Below the pieces are notes generated by a model. That model searched no databases and was not told the DNA's origin. It was given only the letters and a program-made list of their open reading frames with translations. 64,000 nucleotides of DNA from DATGJX01 sp035279385 (GTDB lineage Bacteria > Vulcanimicrobiota > Vulcanimicrobiia > Vulcanimicrobiales > Vulcanimicrobiaceae). How positions within the stretch are numbered: the first letter of the stretch is position 1; every line of letters starts with the position of its first letter. Both the position numbers and the translations under genes were made by a program. Below, one piece after another: positions 8,155-16,253 of this stretch. The stretch spans positions 24,630 through 88,629 of the forward strand of contig DATEHZ010000061.1 in assembly GCA_035279385.1 (NCBI GenBank), in the 5' to 3' direction.

Positions 8155-9501
8155 TCAAGCAGGCGAGTTCGATCGCTGTTCGTACACTTCCGCGGGACGC
8201 ATGTAGGACGCGCGCTGCGCGATGGCGCGGTCGAGGACGCCGAGCACCACTTGCGCGAGCTTCTCAGGATCGTGACGCACGGTTACCGTTTCGCTGATTA
8301 CCTGCGCCTGCACCGGCGTGAGGCCCAGTTCCCGAATGCGTTCGGCGTCCGGCGCGACCGGAATCTGGCCTTCCTCGGCGTACACCTCGAGCAGTTTGCT
8401 GGGCGGTTCATCGTTGACGATGACGTAATCGCAGACGCGTTTGCCCGCGTTTTCGAGCAGCGCTTCCACGTGATCCGCGGCGGTCATCGCATCCGTTTCG
8501 CCCGGCTGCGTCATGACGTTGCAGACGTACATCTTTACGGCTGAGGACGCCGCCACTTCGCGCGCTATCCGGTCGACCAGGAAATTCGGCAGAATCGACG
8601 TGAACAAACTGCCCGGCCCCAGCACGATGGCGTCCGCTTCGCGAATGGCGTTGATCGTCTCGCCGAGCGGCGCCGCGTACGGCGGATCGAAGAAGACCTG
8701 CTTGATGCGCTTGTGCGATTTCGAGATGTTCGTCTCGCCTTCGATGACGGTGCCGTCTTCCAAACGCGCGCACAGGTGCGCGATGCCCAGCGTCGCCGGG
8801 AGCACGCGGCCTTTGATGTTGAGCACGCGGCTCGATTCTTTGATCGCGCGATCGAAGTTGCCGGTAATGCCGGTCATCGCGGCGAGGAAAAGATTGCCGA
8901 ACGAGTGTCCCGTCAGCCCTTCGCCTTCGTTGAAACGATAGCGGAAGAGATCGGTGACCATCGCTTCGTCGTCGGCAAGCGCGACCAGGCAGTTGCGCAC
9001 GTCGCCCGGCGGCAGAACGCCGAGTTCTTTTTGCAAGCGTCCCGAACTGCCGCCGTCGTCGCTGACCGTGACGATGGCGGTGAGATTTGCCGTTTTGCTC
9101 TTGAGGCCGCGCAGCAGCGTCGAGAGCCCGGTGCCGCCGCCGATCGCGACGATCTTATAGCCGTTGCGCAAGCGCATCGAATAGAGCGTGTCGAGAATGT
9201 GCTCGTGCCCGCCCATCGCGCTCGCGCGCAGAATTGCCAGCAGCCACTGCCGGATGCCCAGAAAAATCAGCGCGACGCCGATGATGATGAAGATCCACGC
9301 GAGATAGCCCGGCGGAAAATAATCGGTGACGAAGCTGTCGACCAGTTCGTTTGCGTGCAGGTCGAACCCGATTGCCACCAGATAGCGATCGATGCCGTTG
9401 ACGAGCAGCAAAATGCCGGCGATGGCGACGACGAGCCAGCGTTTGATGCCCAGGCCCGGATACGCCCAGCGAAGCACCGGAGGAACGCGGCTCAGCGTCA
9501 T
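8155..9501 (-). CDS. yvcK: YvcK/CofD-like UDP-GlcNAc-binding protein with N-terminal membrane segments
   Basis: 448 residues. Two hydrophobic helices at about residues 20-40 and 66-90 precede the YvcK core, which starts with VAIGGGTGLSTLLRGLK and continues with TVSDDGGSSGRLQ, PPGDVRNCL and GHSFGNLFLAA. YvcK proteins bind UDP-sugars and act in cell-wall and carbon balance rather than in F420 synthesis. The membrane-anchored form is seen in several phyla. The start overlaps the rapZ stop by 4 bp, the usual rapZ-yvcK order, but whiA does not follow. Confidence 0.9.
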   Translation of the reverse strand: MTLSRVPPVLRWAYPGLGIKRWLVVAIAGILLLVNGIDRYLVAIGFDLHANELVDSFVTDYFPPGYLAWIFIIIGVALIFLGIRQWLLAILRASAMGGHEHILDTLYSMRLRNGYKIVAIGGGTGLSTLLRGLKSKTANLTAIVTVSDDGGSSGRLQKELGVLPPGDVRNCLVALADDEAMVTDLFRYRFNEGEGLTGHSFGNLFLAAMTGITGNFDRAIKESSRVLNIKGRVLPATLGIAHLCARLEDGTVIEGETNISKSHKRIKQVFFDPPYAAPLGETINAIREADAIVLGPGSLFTSILPNFLVDRIAREVAASSAVKMYVCNVMTQPGETDAMTAADHVEALLENAGKRVCDYVIVNDEPPSKLLEVYAEEGQIPVAPDAERIRELGLTPVQAQVISETVTVRHDPEKLAQVVLGVLDRAIAQRASYMRPAEVYEQRSNSPA

Positions 9502-10358
9502 CGGTCTTCGTCCCTCGAATCTAGAAATACGTCGGCGAGCCCTTGGCGCTGCAAATGATCGTTCAGCCGGCGCGCAACGTATACCGAGCGGTGACGGCCG
9601 CCCGTGCAGCCGATACCGATCGTCAGCTGCGATTTGCCTTCAGCCAGATAGCGGGGCATCAAGAAATCCATCATGTCGAACAGTCGTTGTAAGAACGGCG
9701 CCGCAGCCGGGTCCGTTTCGATGTATTCGGCGACCGCCGGGTCGGCGCCCGTAAGCGGCCGCAGGCTCTCTACGTAGTTCGGATTGTGTAGAAACCGTAC
9801 GTCGAACAGCATATCCAAATCCAGCGGTATGCCGTACTTGAAGCCGAACGCGACGACGCTGACCGAAAGCGCGCGCTCGGTATGCAGGGGCGAAAATGCC
9901 GCCGCGATGCGCTCCTTGAGTTCCGCATGCGTGAGGTCCGTCGTATCGATGACGTGCGTCGCCAGCGCGCGCAGCGGCGCGAGCTCTTCGCGCTCCACCG
10001 CGATTGCGTCTCGCAGCGAGCCCACCGTGGCAAACGGATGCCGGCGACGCGTTTCACTGTATCGTCGGACGAGCACGTCGTTGCGCGCGTCCAGGAACAG
10101 CAGCTGCGGGCGCACGCCGTCGGCGGAGAACTGCTGCATGAGCGGCAGCGCGTCGCCCAGCGTTCCTCCGCTGCGCACGTCCAGCGCCAAAGCGACCTCG
10201 CGCACCCGTGCGTCCTCCAGGAGCGAGAGGGTTTGTGAAACCAGCTTCGGAGGAAGGTTATCTACACAGTAAAAGCCCAAGTCTTCAAGCGTCTTCATCG
10301 CCTGACTCTTACCGGCTCCCGAAAGCCCCGTCACGAAGACGAGTCGTTCTAGAGCCAC
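9498..10358 (-). CDS. rapZ: RapZ-type nucleotide-binding protein (RNase adapter family)
   Basis: 286 residues from a GTG start (MALERLVFVTGLSGAGKSQA); another in-frame GTG lies three codons upstream. The Walker A motif GLSGAGKS is at residues 10-17, followed by FYCVDNLPP. The C-terminal half has the conserved FGFKYGIPLDLDMLFDVRF and GCTGGRHRSVYVA. In E. coli this family senses GlcN6P and steers sRNA decay; in Gram-positives YvcJ binds nucleotides. It overlaps yvcK by 4 bp, so the two are one operon. Confidence 0.92.
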   Translation of the reverse strand: MALERLVFVTGLSGAGKSQAMKTLEDLGFYCVDNLPPKLVSQTLSLLEDARVREVALALDVRSGGTLGDALPLMQQFSADGVRPQLLFLDARNDVLVRRYSETRRRHPFATVGSLRDAIAVEREELAPLRALATHVIDTTDLTHAELKERIAAAFSPLHTERALSVSVVAFGFKYGIPLDLDMLFDVRFLHNPNYVESLRPLTGADPAVAEYIETDPAAAPFLQRLFDMMDFLMPRYLAEGKSQLTIGIGCTGGRHRSVYVARRLNDHLQRQGLADVFLDSRDEDR

Positions 10359-10385
10359 TCGGCGCACCCGGAGCGTGCAAACGTC

Positions 10386-10784
10386 ATGAAACTGTTTTCG
10401 CCCGAAAAGGCCAACGCCCTCATCCCGAAGGTGGCTCCGCTGGTTGAGGAGCTCTGGACGAAGCGCCGTGACCTCGCGATTCGGTTGCTGGAGACCGACC
10501 CGGTGCTGCGCGGCACCGAGCCGACGCCCCATTCGCGCATGGCCACCCCCCGCTCACCCTTCACGCCCGGGCGCTTCAGCGAGCAAAAAGCGGAGATCGT
10601 CCGCATCATCAATCGCATCGAGGCATACGGCTGCATCGTGAAGGACATCGACCTCGGCCTGATCGATTTTCCGTCGATGCACGAGGGTCGCGCGGTGTAT
10701 CTGTGCTGGAAAGCCGGGGAAGAGCGCATCACGCACTGGCACGGTATGGACGAGGGCTTCTCCGAACGCCGGATGCTCCAATGA
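10386..10784 (+). CDS. DUF2203 family protein
   Basis: 132 residues. It opens with FSPEKANALIPKVAPLVEEL and ends with the DUF2203 hallmark IVKDIDLGLIDFPSM, YLCWKAGEERITHWH and MDEGFSERR. The family is widespread in bacteria, helical, cytoplasmic and without known function. It is divergent from rapZ with only 27 bp between the starts and is closed by a strong terminator. Confidence 0.85.
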   Translation: MKLFSPEKANALIPKVAPLVEELWTKRRDLAIRLLETDPVLRGTEPTPHSRMATPRSPFTPGRFSEQKAEIVRIINRIEAYGCIVKDIDLGLIDFPSMHEGRAVYLCWKAGEERITHWHGMDEGFSERRMLQ

Positions 10785-10785
10785 G

Positions 10786-10813
10786 AAGACCCGGCGATTG
10801 CCGGGTCTTGTTT
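10786..10813 (+). terminator. Rho-independent terminator after the DUF2203 gene
   Basis: AAGACCCGGC and GCCGGGTCTT form a perfect 10-bp stem with a GATT loop, followed by GTTT. It begins immediately after the stop codon of the DUF2203 gene. Confidence 0.8.
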
Positions 10814-10835
10814 CAAACGGTCGGCGGGGCAGCCG

Positions 10836-11240
10836 CTACGGCGTCGTAACGGTCGCCTCGACCGGAATAAAATCTTCCGCCAATCCCTGCAGGCGCACCT
10901 CGCCGAACTCGGCGGTGTACGCGCCGGCCTCGGCGCTCTTGATCTCACCGATCTCCGGAACGCCGGCGAGCTGCGGAATCTTCGAGCGGATCTCGTCGGG
11001 AATGCGAACCTTATCGCCGACCGAGAGTTTGCCTTGGTCCCACAGGGCGTTGAGGCCCTCGAGCAACATGGGCAGCGGAATCCCGTAATCCTCGCTGATT
11101 GCGCCGATGGTGTGCGACTCGCTAATCGCGCAGTTGGAACAGCCGCCCAGATGAAAGCGGGCGAACACGCGGCGCGCGCCCGCGTGAAGTTTGAACGCCT
11201 GGTCGACGGTCATTTCCGGGGTGAAACGTTGCTCGGTCAT
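10836..11240 (-). CDS. DUF1858-like protein with redox-type CxxC motif
   Basis: 134 residues from the ATG at 11240, chosen because AAGGA lies 7 bases upstream; an ATG two codons earlier overlaps that site. Residues about 5-60 resemble the DUF1858 helical domain (MTVDQAFKLHAGARRVFARF, then GGCSNCAISESHTI) with a CSNC pair that could form a redox disulfide. The C-terminal half (GDKVRIPDEIRSKIPQL, VRLQGLAEDFIPVEATV) is beta-rich and unrecognised. It is probably cytoplasmic. It lies 15 bp downstream of the sensor-like membrane protein and may share its transcript. Confidence 0.75.
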   Translation of the reverse strand: MTEQRFTPEMTVDQAFKLHAGARRVFARFHLGGCSNCAISESHTIGAISEDYGIPLPMLLEGLNALWDQGKLSVGDKVRIPDEIRSKIPQLAGVPEIGEIKSAEAGAYTAEFGEVRLQGLAEDFIPVEATVTTP

Positions 11241-11255
11241 ACTCATATCCTTCGC

Positions 11256-12950
11256 CTAGAACGCCGGTTGGCCCCCGCCGGTTGCAGTGAGCTGCGCCAG
11301 CCGGCGGCGCAGGTCGCGAACCTCGATGCCGTCCGCGGCGTACCCGACCGCGGCAGCAAGGGAGGCAAGCGCGTCCTCCTCGTCGGGGGCATACGTATCG
11401 TCGTCGAGTTTCTGCCCGCATACGAGTATGCCCAGGAGTTCGCCGCGCACGATCATCGGAAACGCGCGCACGCCGGGCAGCGCCGATCCGCAGTCGCGCA
11501 CGTGCACGTTCACGTGCCGTGCGCGCATCGAAACCAGGGCGGGGTCGTTTTCGTCGACTGCCGGGGCTATCGCGAACGTGCCGGCACGCGCGGTGTAGAT
11601 GCCGGCATCGTCGGCAAGCCATACGCCGGAGCCGAGCGTCTTGGCGTGATGCTCCACGATCTGGACGCAGCGCGTGAGCAGCACGTCGAGATCCGTGATG
11701 TATGAAGCGTCGTGCGCGAACGTGCGTATCGCCGCTTCGGCGAGATGCCGCTCGCGAAAGAGCACGTTGTCGACGAAGCGATCGACGCGCGCATGCACGT
11801 ATCGAATTGAGAATCCCAGTGCGAGCGCAACGGCGAGCTGCACGGCCGTACTCGTAACGTGGCTCGTACTTTCGACGTATTTCGCGAGCAGCGTTTCGAC
11901 CATGACGAATACGCCGACGACTATAACGGAGACCGCGGTGTAGACCACGGCGCGATTGAGTACGAACCCGACGTCGATGACGCGGTGACGCAAAATGACG
12001 TACGCGAGTCCGAACGGCGTTGCCGCGACGAACGGAAGCGTCGCCAAATCGACGATGAAATTGTATCCGCCCAGCGCGATGAAAGCGAGATCCGCACCGA
12101 TCGCACCGAGTGCGATTGCCAGGAAGAAGAAGACCCACTTACGCCGCTGCCGTTCCGCGAACTCGCCGTGAAGATACGCGACGATCAACGTCACGACGAC
12201 GAATAAGGCAATAATCGCCATCGCGCAAAGAAGAAAAAAATTCAGCAGCGACGTGTTGGCGGCGGAATTCGCAAGCCATAACGAAGACACGGCCACGATG
12301 GAACTCGCGACGGCGATCCAGACGGCGATGCGCGCCAGTAAATGCGGCAACGGTTTTGCGGTGCCCGAAGGAAACGTAGCCGCGAACACCGCCGCGAAGC
12401 CCGCTCCGAGCAGCAGCAGCACAGAGGAACCGATCTGTTCGACGACGAGCGTAAGCGCCGGCGTGGGAAGCACCGTGTTGCGCATGCCGATCGTCAATCC
12501 GAAGCACCAGAGGAACGCTGCGAGCGAACGCGATGCCGCGTCGTCAAAACGCCGCCACGCGAGCAAGCCGGCGACAACGAGAAACGCAAGTCGAATGGCG
12601 AACGGAAGCCACAGCGAGGGGTCGTGATATGCGGGCGGTGCGGTGAGGATCGCGGTACGCGATCCGTTTACGACGACCGGCACGCGTGAACCGGGAGGCG
12701 CGTATAAGACGCGGGCTCGCTCCATCTGCGTATCGCCGAACGTGACCCGGTCCCCCGGTCTGATTCCCGCGCGCGCCGCGGACGAATGCGCGCGGACCGC
12801 TACGATGCGAACGACGCCCGGCGACTTTGGATCGACGCGCGAAACGGCGCCGTAGTCCGCCGCCATCGGCAGCATCATCTGATACGCCGCAAATGCGAGG
12901 GCCAGCGCTATGCATATCAGCGCCGGTGTGCGCCAAGTTGCGGCCTTCAT
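11256..12950 (-). CDS. Polytopic membrane protein with N-terminal PDZ-like and C-terminal GAF-like domains
   Basis: 564 residues. After one N-terminal helix there is an extracytoplasmic PDZ-like segment (residues ~35-105: ARAGIRPGDRVTFGDTQ). Roughly eight further hydrophobic helices follow up to residue ~375, then a cytoplasmic linker (RYVHARVDRFVDNVLFRE). A GAF-like domain (about 410-540) ends with a short coiled coil (VRDLRRRLAQL). The YVHARVDRFVDNVLFRERH stretch is typical of sensor kinases of the SpoIIE/7TM class, yet no kinase, phosphatase or cyclase domain follows. It may be a sensor without an output domain. Confidence 0.8.
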   Translation of the reverse strand: MKAATWRTPALICIALALAFAAYQMMLPMAADYGAVSRVDPKSPGVVRIVAVRAHSSAARAGIRPGDRVTFGDTQMERARVLYAPPGSRVPVVVNGSRTAILTAPPAYHDPSLWLPFAIRLAFLVVAGLLAWRRFDDAASRSLAAFLWCFGLTIGMRNTVLPTPALTLVVEQIGSSVLLLLGAGFAAVFAATFPSGTAKPLPHLLARIAVWIAVASSIVAVSSLWLANSAANTSLLNFFLLCAMAIIALFVVVTLIVAYLHGEFAERQRRKWVFFFLAIALGAIGADLAFIALGGYNFIVDLATLPFVAATPFGLAYVILRHRVIDVGFVLNRAVVYTAVSVIVVGVFVMVETLLAKYVESTSHVTSTAVQLAVALALGFSIRYVHARVDRFVDNVLFRERHLAEAAIRTFAHDASYITDLDVLLTRCVQIVEHHAKTLGSGVWLADDAGIYTARAGTFAIAPAVDENDPALVSMRARHVNVHVRDCGSALPGVRAFPMIVRGELLGILVCGQKLDDDTYAPDEEDALASLAAAVGYAADGIEVRDLRRRLAQLTATGGGQPAF

Positions 12951-12970
12951 GGCGCCAGAATTAACGAAAT

Positions 12971-13326
12971 CGCGGAGTACGCCTGTAAGCCGGATTCTGT
13001 TCCCCTCGCAAAGCTCGGGGCGGCGGCCATCTCTCTGGGACGCGCGTTGCCGTGCGTCTCGATGCGACTTTGCTCGTTCGGACGGGCAGTCCGGCCTCTT
13101 ACGAGGCGTATCGAGCGGTCTTGCTTCAGGTGGGGTTTACCCGAGCGCACGTCACCGTGCGGCTCCGTGAGCTCTTACCTCACGATTTCACCCTTGCCTT
13201 GCGGCGGTATGTTTCTGTGGCACTTTCCTTCGGGTCGCCCCGACAGGACGTTATCCTGCACCCTGCCCTGTGAAGCCCGGACTTTCCTCAAGCACGTTGC
13301 CTGCGGCCGTCCGGCGTACTCCGCGG
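12971..13326 (-). ncRNA. rnpB: RNase P RNA, type A
   Basis: Reading the minus strand, the 5' end CGGAGTACGCCGGACGGCCG pairs with the 3' end GGCGTACTCCGCG (helix P1). The universally conserved core elements are present: GAGGAAAGTCCGGGCT near the 5' end, CGAAGGAAAGTGCCACAGAA, and ACAGAATCCGGCTTACAG near the 3' end. The length of about 356 nt is normal for a bacterial type A catalytic RNA that matures tRNA 5' ends. Boundaries are set from P1 and may be off by a few bases. Confidence 0.95.
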
Positions 13327-13350
13327 TCGTTTAGTGTATCACATCAAAGA

Positions 13351-13384
13351 AACGGCCGCGTGCGAAACGCGGCCGTTCGTTTTT
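13351..13384. terminator. Perfect GC-rich hairpin just upstream of rnpB, probable bidirectional terminator
   Basis: AACGGCCGCGT (13351-13361) and ACGCGGCCGTT (13367-13377) make an 11-bp perfect stem with a 5-base loop. On the plus strand CGTTTTT follows; on the minus strand TTCTTT follows, so it can stop transcription in both directions and insulate rnpB from the island to its right. Confidence 0.7.
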
Positions 13385-13390
13385 AAATTC

Positions 13391-13410
13391 TGGAGGCAAG
13401 GAGACTCGAA
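13391..13410 (-). repeat. 20-bp copy of the tRNA-Ala(GGC) 3' end, putative distal att site
   Basis: TGGAGGCAAGGAGACTCGAA here is identical to 15930-15949, the 3' part of the tRNA-Ala gene (T-arm and acceptor), in the same orientation. The rest of a tRNA is absent here. This is the classic footprint of site-specific integration into a tRNA 3' end. Confidence 0.75.
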
Positions 13411-13543
13411 AACGTCTCGGTGCAGTCCTCGCGGGTTTTTAGCGGTCGCTGGCGCGGTTGCCTTCCGGTAAAGCGGCCGTCGAAGGCCAGGGACGGACGC
13501 GATGAGCCAGATCGAATGTCCTCGAATAGCCCGCTAAGAATCG

Positions 13544-14602
13544 CTACAGCGAATTGAAGATGAAGGTGGTCCGACGTAGGTGGTTCAGCGCCAGCATCGG
13601 TACTTTGTCCTCGGCGAGTTCGAGGAACTCGCGAACGAGAAAGTATTCAACGGTGCGCTCCCGCTGCATCTCGATCCAATAGTCTGGTGAATATCGTGCG
13701 GCGACGCTGATCGCGTACATGACCGCGAGGTAGATAGCGTATTCGCTAATCGCCGTCTGTTTTATTGTTGGAAGAAAGAACCGGCGGCCGTCGTGAACGA
13801 TCGTGGTTGCGAGAAGCTCGTCTTCCGGTGAGCGGACAGACCCGTTGACCGAAGCTCGATCCCACGTAATGCGGTTATCGACGAAGATGGCGTCGGAACC
13901 GCCTTGCTCGATCAGGTACGCCCCAACGGCGATATTGTCGCGGATCCAACCGGGCCCGCTTGGCACGTGATCTTGGATGTCGACCTCGATGTTTGGAAAC
14001 GAACGCAGGGCCTCGTCGAGATAATCGTCGCCCGGAACGTCGCCGGTCCAAACGGCCTCAATCACTCGGGGCCGTAGGCGCGCGTGCGGAAGTGAATGAC
14101 GGAGTTCAGGGATTGCTTCGAGGAAGTCGCGCACCTGGAATGTTTGTCCCGAGAGGGACGCACCCCCGAACGCGGCGTTGATTGTACCGAAGGCTTGTGT
14201 ACCTCGCCCCGTGTTAATCCGCGCCTCTAAGAGCGGCGAACTGCTGCGGAATTCAAAGGCAACTTCAAGACCATGCGCGGCCTCGCGCTTCGAAAGTTGC
14301 TCGCCGCTCAGCGTAGTGAAGGCGACCGCGTTGCCAAGCCACAGCGTTCCATAGTACAGGAGAACCGCGGCCGTAAAATCGTCATCGACGTCCTCCCACG
14401 CCTTCACGTTGTCGTCGGCCAGCGTGACGGCGTTGAGGAACGGTTTCAAAAACTTCGCATCGGCGTGTGGCTCGCGAAACAATACCTCGGCGGCGTCGCG
14501 GCCCGCGAAGCGGGAGAGTTCGTGCCAAAGCGCGGAATGCGGCGCGCGACTGCGACGCTCATCGAGCGGCCAAACTTCACGTAACCGATTGAGACTGTTC
14601 AT
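13544..14602 (-). CDS. YaaC-like protein
   Basis: 352 residues with no signal peptide or membrane segment. The C-terminal part (YAIYLAVMYAISVAARYSPDYW, then TVEYFLVREFLELAEDKVPMLALNHL) resembles the YaaC family of Bacillus, in which a helix pair with RYxPxxW and a terminal FLxxxxxKxPxLxLN are conserved. The N-terminal half has LLYYGTLWLGNAVAF, also YaaC-like. The function of the family is unknown. It lies inside the tRNA-Ala island, 63 bp downstream of the membrane protein gene and in the same direction, so the two may act together. Confidence 0.5.
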   Translation of the reverse strand: MNSLNRLREVWPLDERRSRAPHSALWHELSRFAGRDAAEVLFREPHADAKFLKPFLNAVTLADDNVKAWEDVDDDFTAAVLLYYGTLWLGNAVAFTTLSGEQLSKREAAHGLEVAFEFRSSSPLLEARINTGRGTQAFGTINAAFGGASLSGQTFQVRDFLEAIPELRHSLPHARLRPRVIEAVWTGDVPGDDYLDEALRSFPNIEVDIQDHVPSGPGWIRDNIAVGAYLIEQGGSDAIFVDNRITWDRASVNGSVRSPEDELLATTIVHDGRRFFLPTIKQTAISEYAIYLAVMYAISVAARYSPDYWIEMQRERTVEYFLVREFLELAEDKVPMLALNHLRRTTFIFNSL

Positions 14603-14665
14603 GTTCTGCGTCTCCAGCGGTCAGGCGCGATACAGAGCGGCCCTCCCCGATTAGGCGTGATTTGG

Positions 14666-15769
14666 TTATCTCGTTCTTGCACTTGCTGATACAATGCCAA
14701 ACCCGGTTCGTAATGACATGATTATGCCCATCACGAGACAAGTGCCCAGCAATATGAGCATTAACATTCCGCTTGGCGCTGATAGTAGCCGAAACGTAAG
14801 GATCAGGATTATTAGGCGAACCAGGTCTCGGTGCCAATCTGCAGAGTAATGGGTCAGCACTTTCTGGACCTCGACTTGTCGCCCGTACTCACGGTGAATG
14901 GATTCAAGCGACGTTTGTATGTGGCGCCCCGATTTGAGGATTTCAGCGCTCTCCGAATGCACCCGTTCCTGGGCCGCTTTTACCTTTGCAATAATCTCGT
15001 CTTTTGCGTGCCGCCGAGGCGACTCGGACGAGGACTCGTCGCTGTCAAGCTTTGCTATCGCCTCAACAAACGCAACGGCCGTGGCGCGCGTTGCTCGCTT
15101 GCGTTTCGAGGGCGATAACCGCTCATAATCAGCGAGGACTTCATTCGCGGCTTCGATGATCTCACGGCGCTTGGTCATGTCCGCTGTTTGTGCGCTGAAC
15201 TGGTTTACGGCGGCGTCAAGATCGCGGTTTAGCGTTTGCTGCTCACTCGCAATGACTGGTTGCAGCCAATTGCGATACACGGACAGGGAAACGCTTATCA
15301 CAAGCAGGATCGTTGCAAAATATGCTACGGCTTTCGCCGGCAGGCCGGGAATGAGGAGCATCAGGCTGCCAAGCATAGTAGTTTGAAAGCAAACGGCGAT
15401 CATTTCCGAGTTTGCCAGCAGCCAGTATAGCGAGCGCGACGAGAAATAAGCCCCGAAGGAGATGCCTTCAACTGGTGGGCCTGCTAGCGACAGCATCCCG
15501 GCGCTTAAGGTTAACACGGCAAAAACTATGACCCATAGCGTTGCTGAGACCGTCGCAAGCGATATTAATAGATCGTGTATTAGTGCGGCGTCTATGACGC
15601 CGGACTTTGTTGTGAATCCGGAAAGGAACGAAAAAACCGCGGTATGCGGTATCGTCGTGTAGTGCGTAATAACGAGCGGAACCACCCAAAACGCTAGAAG
15701 CCAGATTAGCGGCCACGGTACCGAGATCGGTTCTTTAACGTCCGTCGACGCTTCGTCCCTGACGCTCAT
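14666..15769 (-). CDS. Membrane protein with long central coiled coil, unknown function
   Basis: 367 residues. Hydrophobic helices lie at about 19-38, 68-95, 112-140 and 147-165. A charged helical region (about 170-310: EAANEVLADYERLSPSKRKR, KVKAAQERVHSESAEILK) follows, then two C-terminal helices (LVRLIILILTFRLL and MLMLILLGTCLVMGIIM). No family recognised. Codon use looks less GC-rich than in core genes. Its location in the tRNA-Ala island next to a YaaC-like gene suggests accessory cargo; a defence role is possible but there is no direct evidence. Confidence 0.7.
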   Translation of the reverse strand: MSVRDEASTDVKEPISVPWPLIWLLAFWVVPLVITHYTTIPHTAVFSFLSGFTTKSGVIDAALIHDLLISLATVSATLWVIVFAVLTLSAGMLSLAGPPVEGISFGAYFSSRSLYWLLANSEMIAVCFQTTMLGSLMLLIPGLPAKAVAYFATILLVISVSLSVYRNWLQPVIASEQQTLNRDLDAAVNQFSAQTADMTKRREIIEAANEVLADYERLSPSKRKRATRATAVAFVEAIAKLDSDESSSESPRRHAKDEIIAKVKAAQERVHSESAEILKSGRHIQTSLESIHREYGRQVEVQKVLTHYSADWHRDLVRLIILILTFRLLSAPSGMLMLILLGTCLVMGIIMSLRTGFGIVSASARTR

Positions 15770-15886
15770 GCTTTACATTCCGGCAGTACGAACACCTTAG
15801 TGGCGCTCTTTCTTCCAGACACATAGCGTGCCCTAGCATGGCGGCTCAGCGGCTCCCCGCCGTTGCCTGCGGCAACGAAATGGCAA

Positions 15887-15916
15887 ACGATCCCCCGGGG
15901 AAGACCGAGGGATCGT
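15887..15916 (-). terminator. Terminator of the tRNA-Ala transcript
   Basis: ACGATCCC (15887-15894) pairs with GGGATCGT (15909-15916). On the minus strand TTTGCCATTT follows the stem, 11 bases beyond the CCA end of tRNA-Ala(GGC). Confidence 0.5.
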
Positions 15917-15926
15917 GCTTGGAAAC

Positions 15927-16002
15927 TGGTGGAGGCAAGGAGACTCGAACTCCTGACCCTTACGCTGCCAGCGTAATGCTCTACCAACTGAGCTATGCCC
16001 CC
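15927..16002 (-). tRNA. tRNA-Ala, anticodon GGC
   Basis: The minus strand gives a full cloverleaf: acceptor GGGGGCA with TGCCTCC (one G-U), D-arm TAGCTCAGTTGGTAGAGCA, anticodon loop CTGGCAG (anticodon GGC), T-arm AGGAGTTCGAGTCTCCT, and encoded CCA. Its last 20 bases are duplicated at 13391-13410, marking it as an integration target. Confidence 0.95.
15930..15949 (-). repeat. 20-bp att-like repeat inside tRNA-Ala(GGC) 3' end
   Basis: This is the tRNA-proximal copy of the repeat also found at 13391-13410. The flanking bases differ on both sides, so identity is limited to these 20 bp. Confidence 0.75.
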
Positions 16003-16042
16003 GAAGCGACCCGCAAAGATTCCCGGCGGGTCGTGAACATCC

Positions 16043-16115
16043 TGGAGATGAGGAGGCTCGAACTCCTGGCCCCCTGCTTGCAAAGCAGGTGCTCTACCAA
16101 CTGAGCTACATCCCC
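16043..16115 (-). tRNA. tRNA-Ala, anticodon UGC
   Basis: The minus strand folds as acceptor GGGGATG with CATCTCC, D-arm TAGCTCAGTTGGTAGAGCA, anticodon stem-loop CCTGC-TTTGCAA-GCAGG (anticodon TGC) and T-arm AGGAGTTCGAGCCTCCT. CCA is not encoded (AGG follows the discriminator A). It lies 40 bp upstream of the second tRNA-Ala and is probably on the same transcript. Confidence 0.95.
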
Positions 16116-16253
16116 GCGTTTTATGGCGACCGGCGCACGTTCGCAAAGGGCGGCCGACTCACCTCCCCGGCCGGTAGTCCTAGTTTCAGATTCCTTTCAT
16201 CACTTTGCGATACCCACTACGTAGATGGATACTGAAGATCGGAGGCGAGGACG

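Larger units (their letters stand above)
13391..15949. mobile_element. Small tRNA-Ala-associated genomic island without an integrase
   Basis: A 20-bp direct repeat of the tRNA 3' end bounds about 2.5 kb on the 3' side of tRNA-Ala(GGC), exactly where an element integrated by a tRNA-specific recombinase would sit. It holds two minus-strand genes, a YaaC-like protein and a coiled-coil membrane protein, whose sequence looks less GC-rich than the neighbours. No recombinase gene is present, so it would be an immobilised remnant or a passenger needing a recombinase in trans. The island status is inferred from the repeat alone. Confidence 0.6.
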
